Below, piece by piece: positions 33,446-39,189 of a stretch of 39,189 nucleotides of DNA. Each line of letters opens with the position of its first letter. Position 1 is the first letter of the stretch. Under the pieces are notes generated by a model. That model saw only the letters and a program-made list of their open reading frames with translations. It searched no databases and had not been told where the DNA came from. The position numbers and the translations under genes were made by a program. This DNA comes from a bacterium (GTDB lineage: Bacteria; Electryoneota; AABM5-125-24; Hatepunaeales; Hatepunaeaceae), in assembly GCA_021734165.1 (NCBI GenBank), contig JAIPJL010000018.1, positions 1 to 39,189 of the forward strand. The letters run 5' to 3'.

Positions 33446-34625
33446 ATCGCAAAGACTTGAGAAAGAAAATCATTTTCAGTTTTACAAGAGGTATCCTGTA
33501 ACTTTCGTTGAAGGTAAGGGTACACGATTAAAAGATACGAACGGGAAAGAATATATAGACGCTCTCGCTGGTATTGCGGTAAACAGTATAGGTCATTGTC
33601 ATCCAAATGTTGTAAAGGCAATTCAAAACCAGGCTGAGAAGTTGATACATATCACTAATCTGTATTATAACGAACCTCAAAGTAAATTAGCGCTGTTGAT
33701 GACGGAAATATCGGGCTTAGACCGGATCTTTTTTACGAACAGTGGTGGTGAAGCGGTCGAAGGCGCAATAAAATTAGCGCGTCGATACGCCTTTAAAAAG
33801 GGTCGAAAAGGTAATATAGTTTCCATGCATGGATGTTTTCATGGCAGAACTCTTGCTACCACAGCGATGGGTAAAAAGAAATACCAGGAAGGCTTTGACC
33901 CTATTCCGGGCGGATTCCTCTCAATTCCCTTCAACGATATTAACACTTTGGAAAATGTCGTCCACAATGACGTAATCGCAGTAATAATTGAACCGGTTCA
34001 GGGAGAGGGTGGAATTAGAATAGCGAATACCGGGTATATCCAAAAGGTTTCTGAGATTTGTAAAGAAAATGATATATTACTGATTTTCGATGAAATTCAG
34101 TGTGGAATGGGGCGTACCGGAAAAATGTTCGCTTTTCAACATTTTGGCGTAATTCCGGATATTCTAACCTTGGCAAAAGCGCTTGGAGGAGGCTTTCCTA
34201 TCGGCGCTGTTATTGCGCGTCAAGAGATCGCAGAAGCTTTCGATTATGGCATTCACGGCACAACATTTGGTGGAAATCCATTAGCTTGTGCAGCAAGTCT
34301 CGCAACCGTAAATACAATTATTTCTGAAAACCTGTCTGACCAGGCTCAGCAAAAGGGAGAATATTTGATTGAAAAACTTAAAGATGCGGCGAAAAAAGTA
34401 AGCGGTATTAAGGAAGTTAGAGGTCTGGGTTTAATGATCGGCGTTGAACTCGAGTTTAATGGAGCTGAGGTGGTTAATAAAATGATGGAGAAAGGTGTAT
34501 TAGCAAACTGTACTGAAGAGACAATCATTCGTCTGGTTCCCCCGTTATTGATTACAAAAGAAGAACTAAACCAAGTTTTTAATGCATTAATCCTGTCAAT
34601 AGAGGAAGTTCAGAATAATGGTTAA
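33438..34625 (+). CDS. argD: Acetylornithine aminotransferase
   Basis: The enzyme converts N-acetylglutamate semialdehyde to N-acetylornithine with glutamate as amino donor. The protein has 395 residues from ATG 33438, a better start than ATG 33423 because GGAGATAAG sits at proper spacing. Hallmarks: YIDALAGIAVNSIGHCHP, FFTNSGGEAVEGAIKLAR, HGCFHGRTLATTAMG, FDEIQCGMGRTG with the PLP aspartate, and PLP lysine Lys247 in TLAKALGGGFPIGAV, then TTFGGNPLACAA. It overlaps the end of argB by 8 bp and argC by 8 bp, so the four genes are translationally coupled. Some ArgD enzymes also act on succinyl-diaminopimelate in lysine synthesis. Confidence 0.94.
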   Translation: MDESQRLEKENHFQFYKRYPVTFVEGKGTRLKDTNGKEYIDALAGIAVNSIGHCHPNVVKAIQNQAEKLIHITNLYYNEPQSKLALLMTEISGLDRIFFTNSGGEAVEGAIKLARRYAFKKGRKGNIVSMHGCFHGRTLATTAMGKKKYQEGFDPIPGGFLSIPFNDINTLENVVHNDVIAVIIEPVQGEGGIRIANTGYIQKVSEICKENDILLIFDEIQCGMGRTGKMFAFQHFGVIPDILTLAKALGGGFPIGAVIARQEIAEAFDYGIHGTTFGGNPLACAASLATVNTIISENLSDQAQQKGEYLIEKLKDAAKKVSGIKEVRGLGLMIGVELEFNGAEVVNKMMEKGVLANCTEETIIRLVPPLLITKEELNQVFNALILSIEEVQNNG

Positions 34626-35688
34626 ATATCAAGATCTGAGTAAAGGTAAAAAAGGAAAATTTAAAGTTGGGATTGTTGGCGCCAGCGGTTACACAGGGTC
34701 TGAGTTGATCCGAATTCTTTTCACACATCCGGATGTTAGTATCAAGGTTGTAACTTCTGAGCATCATGCCGGAGAAAGGTTTTCTAAAATACATCCTCAA
34801 TTCAGTGGATTAGTTGATATCAGACTATCCACTGCTAAGGAATTAGTTGAAGCCGATTTAGATCTCGTTTTCCTCGCTTTGCCACACGGAATTTCAATGA
34901 ATTTCGTTCGAGATCACGGATATAAGAGATTCCGAATTATAGACCTATCCGGTGATTTTAGACTAAAATCCGCTCAAACTTATGAAGAGTGGTATAAACT
35001 GAGTCATGTAGCAAAAAATGACCTTAAAAAAGCTGTTTTCGGATTACCCGAAATATTCCGAACTCAAATCAGAAATGCTGATTTGGTTGCTAATCCGGGT
35101 TGTTATGCAACCAGCGCTATTCTGGCTCTGGCGCCGTTACTGAAAAACAAATTAATTAAATCTAAGGAGATAATTATAGATTCTAAATCAGGTATGACTG
35201 GAGCCGGTGCAACGGCAAAACCTAGTACACACTTTCCTGAAGTTACAGACAACTTCAGTGTATATGGATTGTTAAACCACCGACACACACCTGAGATTCA
35301 AACTCAATTATCTCTGTTTTCAAAGCAAAAGATCGAGGTTCTTTTTACACCTCATTTAATCCCAATTGACAGAGGGATTCTTTCGACCGTCTATGCTTCA
35401 CCTAAAGTGGAAGTATGCAGCGAGCAACTGATAGAGATATTTACAAAATTCTATGCTACTGAACATTTTATTAGAATTGTGAGTGATCCCCCAGCAGTAA
35501 AGAACGTAAGGGGTTCGAACTACTGTGATCTTTTTGTTACTTATGATAAACGTACCAAAAGGATTATTGTGATTTCAGTGATAGATAATCTTGTAAAGGG
35601 AGCTGCGGGTCAAGCTGTTCAAAACATGAATATCATGTTCAACCTTATAGAAAACAAAGGATTAAGGCAGTTGCCTTTATGTCCGTAA
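34618..35688 (+). CDS. argC: N-acetyl-gamma-glutamyl-phosphate reductase
   Basis: The enzyme reduces N-acetylglutamyl phosphate to the semialdehyde with NADPH, the third step. The 356-residue protein has the nucleotide-binding start VGIVGASGYTGSELIRIL (about 17-34), FLALPHGIS, IDLSGDFRL, the catalytic cysteine Cys162 in VANPGCYATSAI, DSKSGMTGAGATAKP and the C-terminal DNLVKGAAGQAVQNMNIMF. The first 14 residues (MVKYQDLSKGKKGK) are extra and Lys-rich; a later start is possible but no better candidate is seen. It is third in the operon, overlapping argD. Confidence 0.95.
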   Translation: MVKYQDLSKGKKGKFKVGIVGASGYTGSELIRILFTHPDVSIKVVTSEHHAGERFSKIHPQFSGLVDIRLSTAKELVEADLDLVFLALPHGISMNFVRDHGYKRFRIIDLSGDFRLKSAQTYEEWYKLSHVAKNDLKKAVFGLPEIFRTQIRNADLVANPGCYATSAILALAPLLKNKLIKSKEIIIDSKSGMTGAGATAKPSTHFPEVTDNFSVYGLLNHRHTPEIQTQLSLFSKQKIEVLFTPHLIPIDRGILSTVYASPKVEVCSEQLIEIFTKFYATEHFIRIVSDPPAVKNVRGSNYCDLFVTYDKRTKRIIVISVIDNLVKGAAGQAVQNMNIMFNLIENKGLRQLPLCP

Positions 35689-35721
35689 TCAAAAGGAATT
35701 TAGTTATCAGGAGGTCAAATA

Positions 35722-36927
35722 ATGCATAAGAATATTTGTGACGTAAAAGATATCAAATGCTGGGGCGCGCATATTGGGATCAAGACCAATCGTCGTGACC
35801 TGGCAATGATCTATTCAGAAAATGAAGCTACAGGCGCAGCGGTATTTACACAAAACCTGATAAAAGCAGCGCCTGTTCAAATAAGCGAGGATCATATAAA
35901 ATGCGGGAAAATACAGGCGATTGTTGTTGTTTCAGGAAATGCTAATGCCTGCACCGGCGAACAGGGATTAGAGGGCGCAAAGGCTATGGTCAATGCGACT
36001 GCTGACATGCTTAACATTGAAAAGGATTTGGTGTTCATCGCTTGTACTGGAATTATTGGTCAAACCTTTCCTACTGCAAAAGTCGTGAAAGGTATTCGAA
36101 ATAACATCATGAAACTTTCTGACCGACCCGTTGCCGGTACTTTTGCGGCTAATGCAATTCTAACGACAGATACATTTGCAAAAGAGGGATTTCTTAATTT
36201 TCAGATTGACGACAAAGAGATTAATATGGGAGGAATTGCCAAGGGATCAGGAATGATTCATCCCGATATGGCGACGATGTTAGGATTTATTGCCTGTGAT
36301 ATAGCTATTAAACAGGAGCTTCTCGATAAAGCGCTTAAAGAAGCAGTAAATAATACTTTTAACATGATTACTGTGGACGGAGACACTTCTACGAATGATA
36401 CTGTTGCAATTATGTGTAACGGTAGAGCCGGTAATACACTAATTACGGAAGAGGATAGAAATTATTTAAAGTTTAGGAATAAGCTTGAAGAGATGTGTAT
36501 GTTTTTAGCAAAGCTTATCGTTTCAGATGGTGAAGGAGCAACAAAGATTATCGAATACAAGGTTAGAGGAGCAAAAACGAACCAGGATGCACGACAAATA
36601 TTGCGTACAATATCAAACTCAAACCTTGTTAAAACGGCTATTTTCGGACAAGATCCAAACTGGGGAAGAATAATTGCTGCCGCAGGACGATCCGGTGTAA
36701 ATTTCGATGTAAATAAGATGGATCTTTTTATTGGTAAAAATAGAGACGTTCAGATTTTAAAAGACAGTCAACCGTTGGATTTCAGTACAACTGCTTTGAA
36801 GAAAAACATGCGTATGACTGATATATGCATTACACTTGACCTGAAGCAGGGAAAGGGTAACGCCATTGGTTGGGGTTCGGATCTATCTTATGATTATGTG
36901 AGAATAAACGCAGAATACACCACTTAG
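35722..36927 (+). CDS. argJ: Glutamate N-acetyltransferase (ornithine acetyltransferase)
   Basis: ArgJ moves the acetyl group from N-acetylornithine to glutamate, regenerating acetylglutamate and releasing ornithine, which makes the pathway cyclic. The 401-residue precursor should self-cleave between Ala184 and Thr185 in AKGSGMIHPDMATMLGF; the Thr becomes the nucleophile. Other family text: GAAVFTQNLIKAAPVQ, VVVSGNANACTGEQG, CTGIIGQTFP, VDGDTSTNDTV, FGQDPNWGRIIAAAGRSG. The C-terminus ends SYDYVRINAEYTT as in the family. A strong AGGAGG site precedes it. There is no argA here, and the set stops at ornithine; argF, argG and argH are not in the window. Confidence 0.96.
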   Translation: MHKNICDVKDIKCWGAHIGIKTNRRDLAMIYSENEATGAAVFTQNLIKAAPVQISEDHIKCGKIQAIVVVSGNANACTGEQGLEGAKAMVNATADMLNIEKDLVFIACTGIIGQTFPTAKVVKGIRNNIMKLSDRPVAGTFAANAILTTDTFAKEGFLNFQIDDKEINMGGIAKGSGMIHPDMATMLGFIACDIAIKQELLDKALKEAVNNTFNMITVDGDTSTNDTVAIMCNGRAGNTLITEEDRNYLKFRNKLEEMCMFLAKLIVSDGEGATKIIEYKVRGAKTNQDARQILRTISNSNLVKTAIFGQDPNWGRIIAAAGRSGVNFDVNKMDLFIGKNRDVQILKDSQPLDFSTTALKKNMRMTDICITLDLKQGKGNAIGWGSDLSYDYVRINAEYTT

Positions 36928-36987
36928 CTTTTATGGTTCTTCGCTATTTTGTATGGGTAAAGGATTACAGTATCATAGTCCGACTTG

Positions 36988-37041
36988 CCCTCCACTAAGC
37001 GAAGCGTCAATCTGCGAAGCTCAGCCGGGATTTGTGGAGGG
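36988..37041. repeat. Structured intergenic repeat behind argJ
   Basis: CCCTCCAC (36988-36995) pairs perfectly with GTGGAGGG (37034-37041), and the enclosed AGCGAAGCG and TGCGAAGCT give a partly paired interior. It may close the arg operon transcript. The gene-free stretch 36928-37243 otherwise contains the inverted-repeat arm 37068-37080, short repeats of ATCACGAATC and a promoter. Confidence 0.5.
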
Positions 37042-37067
37042 GAGCGCTGATCCCTGCCTTCCACCAT

Positions 37068-37080
37068 AGGCGGACAAGTC
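37068..37080. repeat. Inverted repeat arm flanking the toxin-antitoxin-like pair (left)
   Basis: AGGCGGACAAGTC here is the exact reverse complement of GACTTGTCCGCCT at 37938-37950. Sequences of the type GGCGGACAAG recur in intergenic palindromes of related genomes, so these may be copies of one dispersed element. Confidence 0.6.
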
Positions 37081-37116
37081 GCAGGGACAAGCTTCAGTCG
37101 GTGAATCGGCAGGCGT

Positions 37117-37138
37117 GAATCCAGAATCACGAATCAAA
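37117..37138. repeat. 22-bp direct repeat, left copy
   Basis: Identical over 22 bp to 37882-37903 (begins GAATCCAGAATCACG). The core ATCACGAATC recurs again at 37140-37149. The two copies bracket the DUF4258/zinc-finger pair at a distance of 765 bp. Confidence 0.85.
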
Positions 37139-37200
37139 AATCACGAATCACATAAATCTGCTGTGCATTAACCTTGCCACTTATAACCTGATACTTGCTA

Positions 37201-37229
37201 TTGACATCCCCTCTTACCGTACATATATT
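37201..37229 (+). promoter_or_regulatory. Consensus promoter of the DUF4258/zinc-finger pair
   Basis: TTGACA (37201-37206), 17 bases, TATATT (37224-37229). The transcript should start near 37236, so AAAGGAG (37233-37239) would be at its extreme 5' end and the leader almost absent. ATG followed at once by TGA (37242-37247) lies next. Confidence 0.8.
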
Positions 37230-37243
37230 TAGAAAGGAGTTAT

Positions 37244-37282
37244 GTGACAATGAAAAGTAAAAAACGACAACAAAAAGGATGA
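37244..37282 (+). CDS. Micro-ORF coupled to the DUF4258 gene
   Basis: From GTG 37244 (or ATG 37250) a frame encodes VTMKSKKRQQKG or its shorter form and stops at TGA 37280-37282. The DUF4258 ATG at 37279 overlaps that stop (ATGA). The lone ribosome site AAAGGAG fits the micro-ORF starts and not the downstream gene, so translation of the toxin-like protein is probably coupled to it. Peptide is Lys/Arg-rich. Prediction only. Confidence 0.4.
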   Translation: MTMKSKKRQQKG

Positions 37283-37608
37283 AGACAGGGACAGATTTCC
37301 ATTCAATGATCAGGCAGTCTGCGGAAAAGAAGCTTCTGTTTCTACCCCATGCCATCCGTCAGATGTCCCGGTATGACCGTATGATAAGCCGGATGGAAGT
37401 CAGGTCTGTCATAGAATCGGGGGAGATAATCGAAGAATATCCGGAAGACCAGCGTGGTCACAGCGCTTTGATGCTCGGAAAGGGAAGGAATAATCGTCCT
37501 CTTCACGTTGTATGTGCGCCCAAGAAAGATTACCTGGCAATCATCACCGCCTACATCCCCCTCAAGCGAGAATGGTTGCCGGATTTCAAGACAAGGAGAA
37601 TGGCATGA
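37279..37608 (+). CDS. DUF4258 protein, probable toxin-like partner
   Basis: The 109-residue protein matches DUF4258: FLPHAIRQMSRYDRMISRMEVRSVIESGEIIEEYPED (about 21-57), then SALMLGKGRNNRPLHVVCAPKKDYLAIITAYIPLKREW (about 62-99). These small proteins have a BrnT/RelE-like look and are usually encoded next to a YgiT-type zinc-finger protein, a pairing interpreted as a toxin-antitoxin module though activity is rarely shown. The ORF overlaps the zinc-finger gene by four bases (ATGA). G+C content is higher than in the neighbouring protease gene. It lies between direct repeats, which suggests acquisition as a cassette. Confidence 0.85.
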   Translation: MKTGTDFHSMIRQSAEKKLLFLPHAIRQMSRYDRMISRMEVRSVIESGEIIEEYPEDQRGHSALMLGKGRNNRPLHVVCAPKKDYLAIITAYIPLKREWLPDFKTRRMA

Positions 37609-37817
37609 AATGCCTGTATTGTAAAGGAGAAATGAAGCGCGGGACTGCACCGATCCAGGTTGATCATAATGGAGTTCACTTGAGTCTGGAGCGTGTTCCA
37701 GCCTGGGTTTGCGGACAGTGCGGCGAGCCTTATTTCGAAGAAGCGGAGGTCGAAGCCATTCAGTCAACCCTGGCAGAACTGGACAAGAAAATCCCCCAAT
37801 TTACGGAAACCGCGTGA
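37605..37817 (+). CDS. YgiT-type zinc finger protein, probable antitoxin
   Basis: The 70-residue product has two CxxC pairs (Cys3/Cys6 and Cys36/Cys39) binding zinc, with the family signature MKCLYCKGEMKRG and VPAWVCGQCGEPYFEEAEV. It corresponds to the N-terminal half of MqsA without the Xre-type DNA-binding domain. ATG 37605 is chosen over the upstream frame because it begins exactly at the domain, overlaps the DUF4258 stop and follows AAGGAGA. Stoichiometric coupling with the preceding gene fits a toxin-antitoxin pair with the antitoxin second. Confidence 0.87.
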   Translation: MKCLYCKGEMKRGTAPIQVDHNGVHLSLERVPAWVCGQCGEPYFEEAEVEAIQSTLAELDKKIPQFTETA

Positions 37818-37881
37818 TCGTTCACCATTGTCGTTCCGGACTTTCAATGACGCTGAAGCTGCAGCGAAAGAGTATGATCCG

Positions 37882-37903
37882 GAATCCAGAATCACGAATC
37901 AAA
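37882..37903. repeat. 22-bp direct repeat, right copy
   Basis: Exact copy of 37117-37138; see that entry. Confidence 0.85.
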
Positions 37904-38082
37904 TTAAGTGGCGCAGGCGCTTGCCCGCATTCCGGAGGACTTGTCCGCCTCTGGCAGATCCAGCCTGTGCATATCACGCAAGGAACACTGAATCAAGATA
38001 TTACGAATGGATGGAAGGGGATTTGGGAAACGCTGGGGGAGCGTCGAGTGTTTAGTCGACGATTAAAAGAGATTGTAATTAC

Positions 38083-38111
38083 TTGACTTTTTATTATCTC
38101 TGTGTTAATAT
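38083..38111 (+). promoter_or_regulatory. Probable promoter of the protease gene
   Basis: TTGACT (38083-38088), 17 bases and TAATAT (38106-38111). The transcript would have a leader of about 128 nt before ATG 38247, which is preceded by GAAAGG. Confidence 0.65.
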
Positions 38112-38246
38112 TTAGAATGGTTCACCTTGGAAAAAGAGGATGACATAGCCCCTGTTTCTCGTAAGCCTTAGTGAATGTTGATTGATTTAATGATTTCCCT
38201 GATTTTGATAATACTAAGCATCATATCAATTCAAGAAAGGTAAGAT

Positions 38247-38966
38247 ATGGAGATCAAATCATATATTTATCCATTATTTTTAATAAATAAAGATCACATA
38301 CCAATTCAATTTCTTGGTGTTGCATTTCCAATTACCCCCAACGGAGGAATGTTATCATGCAAACATGTCCTTGAACAAGCAGTTCTTACTGATGGAAATT
38401 ACATTGCAATAATTGATTTCAAAACTTCTTCAGTAATAGTTATTAAAGAATATCAAATTTCTGATACTATCAATTATGATTTGGCTTTCTTATCAAACAC
38501 AATTAATAATAAGCATGAATATATCCCCATGATACCAGTAAATAAACTGATTATAGGATCAAAAATCTCTTCATTTGGATTTTATTCAATAGGAAAATCT
38601 ATTTCTGATTTATCACGGGGATTTTTCTCAGGCACAATCGTAAATGTACGACATGTAGATGGTGTTCAGGAAATGGTTTTACCGTTTCCAGTATTGGAGG
38701 GAATGTCAGGAAGTCCAGTAATTCACTATTATGAAGGTCCAAAGATAGCTGGAATTTGTATTGGTAACAAACAACAAATAATACAGGTAAATGAAATACT
38801 TGAATATCGCGATACAGAAAAGGAATACAAAGAAACAATAAATAGAGTTGTTGAATTCGGAATAAGTTACCCTGTAAATGTAATAAAACTATTTCTTGAT
38901 GAAATTGGTGTTAATAACTACCTTGTTTCAGATCAACGTGTTGAGATACCAGGTCTTGAAGATTAG
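38247..38966 (+). CDS. Cytosolic trypsin-like serine protease
   Basis: The 239-residue protein shows the chymotrypsin-fold catalytic triad in the right order: His40 in MLSCKHVLE, Asp78 in INYDLAFL and Ser154 in EGMSGSPVI. The text around the oxyanion hole (SGSP) matches trypsin-like peptidase families of the HtrA/Trypsin_2 kind. No signal peptide or PDZ domain is present, so the enzyme should act inside the cell, unlike HtrA/DegP. Codon use is markedly A/T-rich compared with the zinc-finger pair. It lies alone between a repeat-rich stretch and an insertion sequence. Stand-alone intracellular trypsin-like proteases occur as effectors in some defence systems; that role here is only a possibility. 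Confidence 0.82.
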   Translation: MEIKSYIYPLFLINKDHIPIQFLGVAFPITPNGGMLSCKHVLEQAVLTDGNYIAIIDFKTSSVIVIKEYQISDTINYDLAFLSNTINNKHEYIPMIPVNKLIIGSKISSFGFYSIGKSISDLSRGFFSGTIVNVRHVDGVQEMVLPFPVLEGMSGSPVIHYYEGPKIAGICIGNKQQIIQVNEILEYRDTEKEYKETINRVVEFGISYPVNVIKLFLDEIGVNNYLVSDQRVEIPGLED

Positions 38967-39050
38967 CCCGATTTCAAAGAAGCCTTGATACAAGATGAAT
39001 ACTGTCCTTAGATTTGAAGGTTGATTGTGTTAAAAGTGTATTTTATTTAG

Positions 39051-39189
39051 TACTAGTGTCATGTCATGCTTGTAATGTCGTATAAAAAGTATTATATTAC
39101 CTTCATATTCAACTTAAACGGGACGGAATATGAAGAAGTACATTGTAACCTTGTCAGCCGAGGAACGAGCGGAGTTGGAAGCGCTTGTG
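39051..39189 (+). mobile_element. Left end of an IS630-type insertion sequence (runs off the window)
   Basis: The transposase gene starts at 39130 (below). The preceding 80 bases include TACTAGTGTCATGTCATGC (from 39051), a plausible terminal sequence next to a TA dinucleotide, the target used by IS630 elements. The right end is outside the window, so terminal inverted repeats cannot be matched. Confidence 0.55.
39130..39189 (+). CDS. IS630-family transposase, N-terminal 20 residues
   Basis: The reading frame MKKYIVTLSAEERAELEALV is the typical beginning of IS630-family DDE transposases (helix-turn-helix N-terminal domain). It continues past the window edge. A weak purine stretch (GGGACGGA) precedes ATG. 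Confidence 0.75.
   Translation, partial: MKKYIVTLSAEERAELEALV

Larger units (their letters stand above)
37818..38246. other. Gene-free stretch with repeat copies and a promoter
   Basis: The 429 bases hold the right copy of the 22-bp direct repeat (37882-37903), the right inverted-repeat arm (37938-37950), a short dyad GTCGA/TCGAC (38042-38060), and a promoter at 38083-38111. The two open frames of about 120 codons here have no ribosome site or recognisable sequence. No RNA gene is seen. Confidence 0.7.

Noticed and set aside
36924-37130. Minus-strand 68-codon ORF behind argJ
   Set aside because: It lies on intergenic structured repeats and has no ribosome site or recognisable sequence.
37693-38086. 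Two overlapping plus-strand ORFs of about 120 codons after the zinc-finger gene
   Set aside because: No ribosome site, no recognisable protein sequence, and both run through the repeats and out of frame over the real zinc-finger gene.

Overview
The window comes from a bacterium whose secreted proteins end in type IX secretion-style (YPNPFN...) sorting domains. Such tails, alongside GroES/GroEL under a CIRCE operator, a giant Ser/Thr-kinase/sigma54-activator fusion and a linear ornithine pathway, suggest an uncultured lineage of the Fibrobacterota-Chlorobiota-Bacteroidota superphylum or a neighbouring candidate phylum (Cloacimonadota, Marinimicrobiota, Zixibacteria or KSB1 type). This is inference from family flavour; no rRNA or other phylogenetic marker is present.

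Layout. (1) 1-10.1 kb: surface or secreted proteins. The 3' end of one protein on + converges on a minus-strand array of four genes: three paralogous predicted beta-propeller proteins with almost identical signal peptides, then a 1144-residue protein combining FG-GAP-like, beta-helix, TPR-like and sorting regions. A 17-codon fossil of a further paralog lies upstream of the array. (2) 10.3-18.8 kb, minus strand: regulation. A hybrid PAS-histidine kinase-receiver is split by one extra base in a G run; then come an unrecognised 328-residue protein, a small secreted acidic protein, and a 1693-residue protein running from a Ser/Thr kinase through a NTPase, TPR repeats and GAF to a sigma54 AAA+ domain and Fis-type HTH. 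(3) 19.1-23.0 kb, minus strand: a methyltransferase, groEL, groES (with a clear promoter and CIRCE) and a DHH-like phosphoesterase. (4) 23.2-32.4 kb, plus strand: a MarR-led cluster with GNAT acetyltransferase, ornithine-racemase-like enzyme, a strongly structured 5' leader, a sodium:solute symporter, a class III aminotransferase with an N-terminal extension, a membrane-anchored or secreted hypothetical, an SSB paralog, an M20 amidohydrolase (split at an A run) and an alanine-racemase-family enzyme. (5) 32.5-36.9 kb: argB-argD-argC-argJ, the cyclic acetylated route from glutamate to ornithine, preceded by a dyad and a short coupled leader ORF. (6) 36.9-39.2 kb: accessory DNA, with repeats, a DUF4258/YgiT-type zinc-finger pair resembling a toxin-antitoxin module, a cytosolic trypsin-like protease and the 5' end of an IS630-type transposase.

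How it may fit together: regions 4 and 5 both centre on ornithine. ArgBDCJ make it, while the neighbouring cluster holds a racemase resembling ornithine racemase, a transporter, an acetyltransferase, an amidohydrolase and a second aminotransferase. A MarR-controlled D-amino-acid or ornithine-derivative pathway is the most attractive hypothesis for a poorly described system, but no substrate can be proved from sequence. Two single-base frameshifts, both in homopolymers, should be checked against reads before calling either gene dead.
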